A stretch of DNA of 64,000 nucleotides from Acanthosoma haemorrhoidale (Eukaryota > Arthropoda > Insecta > Hemiptera > Acanthosomatidae): contig OV884012.1 in assembly GCA_930367205.1 (NCBI GenBank), positions 61,153,239 through 61,217,238 of the forward strand, in the 5' to 3' direction. This document shows, one piece after another, positions 56,997 through 64,000 of this stretch (position 1 is its first letter; each line of letters opens with the position of its first letter). Below the pieces are notes generated by a model. That model was not told the origin of the DNA. It saw only the letters and a list, made by a program, of their open reading frames with translations, and did no database searches. A program made the position numbers and the translations under genes.

Positions 56997-58654
56997 ACCA
57001 AGGAGTCTGAAATTAGGGCAACCCACCTCTGCCATCTAGCTAGCAGCCAGATGACATAAATATTAGGCTTTTTTCTTAAACACTCTCAAAGCAGTGACCA
57101 GGGAATAAATTGGATAGAGCTTGTGATGTTCGGTGTGGAGTTTAGCTGTAAATATTGTATACCATTCTTATCATTTTTCTCTTCTAATAGAGAATATAAA
57201 ATGAGCATATTCTTATTATCGAGCACTGACGATCCCTATTATATGATATTTAATATCTAATATTATATCAAAATGACCATGTGCTTATTAAATAATTATA
57301 ATCATTATTAAGGGTACTTATTGGCCTTAAAAAAGTACAACTTCTTATAGACAATATCAAAATGAACATATCATATTTTTTTAAAGAAAATATTACTGAT
57401 TTATGATATACTTCAACTCAAAACACAGATTATTTAGCTTTAACAGTGCGATTATTAACTATTACACAACTACTCTTACAGTTGGGAAGCTATTTTAAAA
57501 GGGAGTAAGTGATCCCATAGTCCTGTTTTGTATTAACCCTCTACCAGCCTTATTGTAAACATAAAAGAAAAATTGAACGATATTAAGACAATTTAATCCC
57601 GAATTGTATAATACTTTTAGATTTTATCCAAACCAATTCTATTAAATTTTTTACTTATAACCTAAGGGTATTCACACGCGAATGGAGGAATGTACAGACG
57701 GTCACCAAGAATGTCTAACTACCTGTTAGACCCAAAAAATCTTGGTTTCACTAGTCGTTGGTTGAAAACTGACCTTTCTTTACAAATACCTCACATTAGA
57801 ATCTAGAAAAATGATTCGGACATTCATCGCTTTTTGGATGTACTTGAAGAATAAATTCCTTTACTTTGATGTTTGCTATTGGCGTGATAGATAACCTTGA
57901 AACCTAGTTTCAGAGCTCTTGATTTCCGTAAGTACCGGAGTTACGAAAGACAAAAGTCAGCTGCTGGCGCAGCGGTGGCCCGGATGACACCTAACCAGAT
58001 GAGGCAACCCTCATTTATCAGGCCTCGTTATGGAAACAATAATTCGTCCTTCCCTAAGCAATAGCCGAGATGACGACCACCGGCTGAGGCAACATCCACC
58101 TATTTTCCCACGCTCGCTGCGGAGGCATGATCCATTTCTCCCTTTATATACCTTTCCCAAATTTTACCTGTCCTCACTCAGTCACACTCTCTCTTCCCGC
58201 TTAGACGTAAGACAGTATCTACTAACCTTTTACCTCGTTGTACTTTCAAATAAACTCTTTTGGAAAAGTCTATCAGAGTAAACTTCTTTAACTTACAAAG
58301 AATCTGATCTACTGGGCACAGCCAGATCAACTTATTGGTCATGAAGTTGTTTGATTTCGAAAATGGTATGGATTCAATTCAACAAAATCAAGTTGAAAAA
58401 AAAAAAATGTAGTGCTTTTTCTTCGGTTTGTTACATCTATGGTTAAAATCCGTGACGAAGTCATTCCTCTAAATCCGGATACTATTATTCTCCAAATCGC
58501 TTTCCATAAAAAAAAAATGCAAGATTGAAGCAATATGTTATAATCTCCCTATCCTTTATCCATATTTCATGTTGTAGGTGTGCGTTAAACACCCAAGTCC
58601 ATATTCTATGACTGGTTCAATCCTGCGCGGATAAATAAATACAAGCGTTGTAAA
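56997..58654 (+). other. No recognised gene
   Basis: 57950-58270 is GC-richer, with a TATATA motif and AATAAACTC and a promoter-like look that could be a solo LTR relic. No repeat partner is in the window, so it is left unassigned. Confidence 0.4.
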
Positions 58655-59180
58655 TGACGTAGTATCAGTGGTTGATGGCAGTTGCCGACTTCACCAAGTT
58701 ACATGGAAAATTGGAGTGACGATAGCTTTCATAACTGGCAAAATCGTCAAGTATCTGAAGCAGCATCATTGAAAGAAGTTCACAGTGGTCTTTGATGGAT
58801 ATATTGACCAAGTAAACGCCTAAAATCAGCTGAGTGTGTAAAAGTGAGTAGTAGTACAATTGGTATTTGATAAAACGATGCCTGTGATAATATGAAGAAG
58901 GGTTTCTGTCAAATGAACACAAGCAACGGCTCATCACAATGTTGCCTGAGAAGCTATCAGCTCAGAAATCATTGAAGTATAACAAGTAGTTGAGGTTGCT
59001 GACTGAAGTTGAGTCATGAACAGTGATCCAACTCTTCCCTTCAAATTTGGCAGTAATCTGGAAAAACGGTAATTATCGTTAGGGAAGATGTAAACCTTCT
59101 GATACTTTTGACAGCGTGTAAGTCTGACGCTGCACTAGATCAAGTTGACAAAGCAGGCCAGAAGTTCATAGCACAGTAAT
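58655..59180 (+). pseudogene. Relic of a transposon-associated protein with a PIN/FEN1-like segment
   Basis: The + strand keeps a recognisable series of blocks despite many stops: VVSVVDGSCRLHQVTWKIG, then KIVKYLKQHH, KFTVVFDGYID, AISSEIIEV and, at 59069-59118, VIIVREDVNLLILLTA. Their order (VxDG..LLHxVxW, VVFDGY, A-DDAD-like region, VVGEDVDLLVLL-like) matches an uncharacterised protein family that I recall as common in transposon-rich animal genomes, with a PIN/FEN1-like nuclease core. Function of the family is unknown to me. The copy is dead. Confidence 0.55.
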
Positions 59181-59218
59181 TCTTCTAAAAAGTCATTGAA
59201 TGAAATGTGCTTAGAGCC

Positions 59219-59365
59219 AGTTCAGTCCAGCCTCGTATAATGTGTATACTTGTTTATTGGATTATATATTTTTTATAAAATATCAAAACCTGTATATAAT
59301 GTAGTGACGCTACAGGATATACAAAAATAATTTGTAAATAAATCCGCCTGAGAATCGGTATTTGT
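59219..59365 (+). mobile_element. LINE-B 3' tail fragment
   Basis: Matches the 3' end of the copy at 63626-64000: ATACTTGTTTATT, hairpin 1 as TGTAGTGACGCTACA at 59300-59314, then TTTGTAAATA and CGCCTGAGAATC from hairpin 2, whose left arm has decayed. Confidence 0.8.
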
Positions 59366-62300
59366 ATATAACTATCTGTAAATTTGAAGGGTCTATGAGA
59401 AAAAAAAAGTGTGGCCGACGAGTGGACCGCTGCCCTAGGTGTAAGCCTTTTGTCCAGAGAAGCATTCCAAGTCACACAACCTCCTCTCCTCCGATGGAGA
59501 AAATGAACGGTTATGTTAGCACTGTAAATTTAGCAGGGCTTGAAAATTGGAGAAAAACATATTTTCCCAATTTTTGAAGTAAATAAACGTAATAACATTT
59601 TTTTTCACTACATAATGCCAATTTTACTGGCTTATAATCATTTCGACGGGGAAATATTATCGGTTTAATAAATATAATTAAAATAGTTGAAAGAGGTAAT
59701 GTCTTTAAGATGAAATTACACCAAATTGCTCAAGTCTCTTCTATTCTAGGAGAGGCTTGAAGAAGTTGGTATCGATGAAACCTAAATTGAAAAACAATGC
59801 CCTTATTCACTTCATATTAAGACTCTTAAAGCTGCTCTCTCACTGATGAATGATCACAGGAAAAATGAAGCTTACTACTCAATTTTGAGTAGCCTACAGC
59901 TCTTAAAGTCAAACAATACATTTTGATGGACGTTGAAGATTAGGAACCTCTTCTCGTGCTTTACAATCCCATCCTATCTAGCTGGAGAGGTTCCGCTGGT
60001 TCTAAAAAGAGAATATAAAACAAAGAATACAAGTCAACATATATTCTATATTAAATAAAAAATCTTTCGTCCTTCTACAATATGGTATTTATTCATCAAT
60101 AACCTTTCCAACCTTATCTGTATAACCTGTCATCTTCAGTCACTAAAATAAAAAGATACCTTGAACCTTGAACCTAAGAAACCTTGACTGTGCATATGGG
60201 GACAAACAATAATAATAATTAATAATTAAAACATAATCATATTCATATAGAAATTTTAACAGTCGTGAATTATACCAAGTTCGAAATGGCCCTTTCACTC
60301 AAAAAAAAAAAAAGTATTAATACACAATAATACACTAATCTCTTAGGTACTCGCCTGATTGATGGCATGTAAAACTTACAACATTTAAAATTATGTTTGT
60401 TGATTCAGACTAAAATGGGTTTCTTTAACTTGGGGGTGGGCGGGGAGGGTGGGGGGTTTGTTTTCTTACCATACTTGTTTTTATTATTTCTGATTTATAT
60501 TATCCGATATTATGGATATAAATTTAATGTTAATTCTTTGCGGGCTATTCATTAATTTGCATGGTGTAGCAAGGCTTATAACATTAAGTTGGATTATTTA
60601 TGTACAGTCTTCAAAACAATGAATGAGGAAGTAGACATTGTTACTAAGATGTGATGCCAAACCACTAATTTTTTCAATTCTGATAAACGAATTTAGTTTA
60701 GTCATCAACAATAAGCTCATGTAAATTAGAATAAAACTGGGATACATAATTAAGTTGCAATAAAAGGTTGGTTGTCTGAAGATTTTACGTAAATGAATCC
60801 AACGGGCTACATAATAATTTACCTCACCTGTTCATTAAAGCCTTCACATTCATATTTATTTTCAATCGATTCGCATAAATTAGCCAGAAAAAGCTGCATT
60901 TATTATAATTCAAATGTACCTTGGATACAATATCATCCTTATATTTCTTGTTTTTAGCAATAATAAACTTTTATAAAAACAATGCAGTTAAAAAAAGAGC
61001 AATCCACACAATATTTTTTTCACCTTATTGAACGACGTATAATTTCCAAGCTGTAATTACGTTTATCATTGTAGATTACGTTTTTTCGAAAGTTTATCTA
61101 CAATGTTTCTTTCTACGTTTATCTTCACAACCGTTCTAATTAATTGATCTCATTGGATTGTGTAATAAAAACAGAAATTTTCAGGATGCTCTTGAACCCT
61201 GGAACTTGATAACCGATTGATTATTTCCTCGATCTGTTTCAAAAAACCGTTCGTAAGCTCATACAAATTGGACGAATTATTTATATCTAATTGCTAATCA
61301 CATATTTTTCAATTGTCTCAGAATATTCAGATATGTTTAACAGAATATCATTTAGTTCCATTATTTACACAACCTCATTACCAGGTAAGTACCATAACCT
61401 CTACTCATGTTGGTTTTAAATTCCAGCATGTAAAAATGTTTCACACTTAGTAACTTACAATTGACCATCTGATGGGTAAATTTATTCTATCAGAAACAGT
61501 TAGCTAGAACTCAACAGTGAAAATATCAATGAAAATTACTAATTTTCTTTTATATCCATTATATTTTTTGCTTTGTATGCTGAAGTGTTGTCCATTAATA
61601 AATAAACTAAAAGAAACAAGGCTAGTTCTGCACAACCTCCTAAAAGTCCTCCTGTAACATATAGATAATTTATACATAAAGACATTGGGGTAACATTGCC
61701 CCATCAATGTGACCATTCTAAAACTCTGAGCTTTGAATAAAAACGCTTGTATATTTCTTACTCTGGATGACTGACTGGCTGGCTTTAGGTTGCGGTTGCA
61801 CTTAGCGGAAAACAGTAACTTTCATTCGAACGAGAATCTCATAACGTTTGTAACTTCTCATTTTTCTTGTTCTCTATTTATTGTTTGATGCAGGGGTTCT
61901 CTCTGAGTCTTGTTACACAGATGGTCTCACACAGACCATGTAAATTTTTGACTTCAGTTAACTTAAGTGGGGCTACAAATACTGAATTGAGACTGTTATT
62001 TGACATGAGCTAAACCTCTTGTAGAAAAAAAAAATCACACGTTTAGAGAATATATTTTGAAAGATTTTTAGGTTTTGTTTTATGGAGTAAACTTTACTGG
62101 CTATCACACTTTTCAAGAGTGGGAACGCCGCGATGATTCCCACGGGGTGTACGCCAATTTTCTCTTAATCTAGATTGGAACTCCATTCCACCGTGAAAAC
62201 CATTTTTAAATTCAATCAATAATAGACAGTCAATTTTTATAATGTCAATAACGTTGAACTTTTATAGGTAAGTACTTTATGCAATAATTAAAAAGTAAAG

Positions 62301-63625
62301 GCACATAATAAATATAATCCTTCTTTAATTTCTAGAAATAACTTATATGGTTAATTAAGGATGTTATATTAGCTCACCGTTGTTCGTGAATTCTCTATCC
62401 GAAGTTAAGAGTATTATAATTGTAACAAGTGTTAGCTAATGAACCCTAATTATTTTATGGCAATTATTTTTAAATCTTTTATCGAACTTATTTGAAAAAA
62501 TGCTACAATCATCGTAATGAATAGATACTTGAGAGAAAACAAGTGAGTTCACTGCCATAAAACGAATCCTTGATTGAAGATTGTGTTCTTATTCCATTAC
62601 GTCATGTTTGTATTTTTAACAATGCTGTTTATTTTGTTTACAAGTTACACATATACTACACAGTTACTAGAATGTAGAGTAGCTCTAAGCCATAACCAAA
62701 ATAAACACTTAACTGATAATAATAAAATAATAGCTCCTTATTTACATGTAGGAAAAGAAAAAAATCTAAAACCTATATGTGAAAGATTTATTCTAAAGGT
62801 AATTTAAGACATAATAAAAGTCTTTATGGTCATTGTTTAATTGAAACTAATAACATTAGTTTGTATAACTATGTACCGAGTTGAAATGTTGGCAATTACA
62901 ACAAGAAGGTTACTTTTTCTTAGCTCATCTGTGGTTTATTTTCTATTTTGAACGATACAGTAAATTTGGCATCATTTATTAACACAATGATGGAAATTGT
63001 ATTTTTATTTTACAATAAAACACGAGTGATGATTTTTATTTTCTAAGTGATTGTTTAAGCATCTTTTTTTATTTGTTTCAGTATGATTTATGTTCTATTT
63101 TGTGAGGTAAAAGTCTTCCCTTACAGCAATCAATCACAATATGGAATTATAGGAAATAACAGTGGAGTGTCGTTACTTAAATTAGAAGAGGTTAAAGGTC
63201 TACATCTTTTCCAGACTGTGTAGTGTGATTAGTATTGTCCATTATAGAATTATTTTTAAATTCCCTCTGCATTCCAAAAGACATTGTTTCTTATAGGTGT
63301 GAAGAGTACCATTATCAGAGGACCTTCCAATTACCATTAGCTAACTTGAAACATTTTCTTAGGCCCATTAGTCTAGATTTCTTTGTTCCTTCAATTTATA
63401 GATTTCTGCAAGCGTTTTGGTAATATTATTTTCTTCCTGTGATTAATCTTCTTTATATCTAAACTTTTATGTTGGCACACCTCTCAACATTCCTCTGGTA
63501 AGCATCCCTTTGTAAGATGTGATTTTGCCCACGTTAGTTGGTGTTTGTGTCTCTGGTATTATTATGTCATACCCTGTTTGTTTTTTCTTTCATAGCCCCT
63601 TTAAATTTACAGGTATTAAAAAGTA
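59366..63625 (+). other. No recognised gene
   Basis: Very AT-rich with homopolymer runs. Small ORFs (59362-59577, 61504-61716, 62574-62807, 63235-63423) have no recognisable domain. Confidence 0.5.
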
Positions 63626-63631
63626 TAATTA

Positions 63632-63651
63632 TAGATTCTCAGGCGAATCTA
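63632..63651 (-). other. LINE-B terminal hairpin 2
   Basis: TAGATTC and GAATCTA form a 7-bp stem with a 6-nt loop at the extreme 3' end. The stem also exists at 29475-29498 with a longer loop. Confidence 0.75.
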
Positions 63652-63667
63652 TTTACAAATTATTTTT

Positions 63668-63698
63668 GTATATAATGTAGCGATGCTACATTATATAC
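63668..63698 (-). other. LINE-B 3' UTR hairpin 1
   Basis: A perfect 14-bp stem (GTATATAATGTAGC / GCTACATTATATAC) with a 3-nt loop. Its inner TGTAG(C)...(G)CTACA core recurs at 29573, 35843 and 59300. Confidence 0.8.
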
Positions 63699-64000
63699 AG
63701 GTTTTGTTATTTTATAAAAATTATATAATGAATAAACAAGTATAATGATATACATTATACGTGACTGAACTAAACTGACTAATAAAGGTGATAGGGCTCA
63801 CCTTTTTGATCAACCTTAAAACTAACTTAAATACTAATTCTTAACCTAATTTTTCCCCGACAGTCTGTTACCGGATGCGGCAGGGGTGGTGGGGTGATAG
63901 TGTTAAACAATGGGTTTGTCAGGTGCTGCAACGAGTCAAAAAACTTAAGTGGATGAACTCACCCACCGACGGCACACCAAGCAACGGGTGCAGATCAGCG

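Larger units (their letters stand above)
63626..64000 (-). mobile_element. LINE-B copy vi, 3' end (runs off the window)
   Basis: Minus-strand LINE-B from the end of the ORF (CGCTGATCTGCACCCGTTGC at the window edge) through the 3' UTR (GGTGAGCCCTATCACC, TCAAAAAGGTGAGC) to the two terminal hairpins. It continues beyond 64000. Both hairpins are perfect here, so it may be the youngest copy. Confidence 0.88.

Noticed and set aside
57950..58270. Possible solo LTR with TATATA and AATAAA signals
   Set aside because: No partner copy, target duplication or primer site in the window. Signals this short occur by chance.
44608..64000. TM5-TM7 exons of LGR1
   Set aside because: I looked for the TM5 start, the TM6 region and the NP..Y motif of TM7 on the + strand and saw none. 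They probably lie outside the window.
1..64000. CRISPR arrays, operons, bacterial promoters or terminators
   Set aside because: The window is eukaryotic. The repeats seen are microsatellites, tandem repeats and transposons.

Overview
This is eukaryotic, AT-rich, intron- and transposon-dominated DNA. The receptor exons, the transposon families and the base composition point to an insect. The order cannot be fixed from the sequence; a hemipteroid is only a guess.

The one host gene I recognise is on the + strand. It encodes a glycoprotein-hormone-type leucine-rich-repeat GPCR of the insect LGR1 kind (type A; the family receptor for GPA2/GPB5, related to vertebrate FSH/TSH/LH receptors). Three exons are clear and joined by matching splice phases: hinge plus start of TM1 (8613-8795), TM1 to extracellular loop 1 (23880-24059), and TM3 to TM4 (44379-44607). 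A fourth, upstream hinge exon (6476-6599) is probable. The introns are about 2.0, 15.1 and 20.3 kb. The LRR ectodomain exons and the TM5-TM7 exons were not found, so the gene probably runs beyond both ends of the window.

The introns and 3' part are filled with mobile elements. LINE-A (Jockey-like) has a nearly full-length copy at 13807-18391 (minus strand, 12-bp target duplication), two decayed copies (1909-4912, 12650-13542) and two 3'-end fragments (21863-22105, 44041-44215). LINE-B is a second Jockey-like family, with copies or tails at 24640, 28381, 29562, 29738/35318, 54897, 59219 and 63626; most of its 3' ends share stem-loops. A young Ty3/gypsy element without env (30027-35317, minus strand, 187/188 identical LTRs, TATA target duplication, tRNA-Phe primer site) sits inside a LINE-B copy. 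Other elements are a mariner/IS630 internal-deletion derivative (22439-23261), a gutted gypsy-like relic (11790-12645), a two-copy LTR-like repeat (39262-39881, 56226-56996), SINE/tRNA-like relics, two older LINE relics and a relic of a nuclease-like transposon-associated protein (58655-59180).

The most unusual points are expression signals of the elements. LINE-A ORF1 and ORF2 lie in one frame, separated by a single UAA with no AUG after it. The gypsy nucleocapsid frame and pol are separated only by one in-frame UGA, after a +1 shift from gag. LINE-B 3' ends carry two conserved hairpins. The rest is AT-rich intronic or intergenic sequence without recognisable genes.
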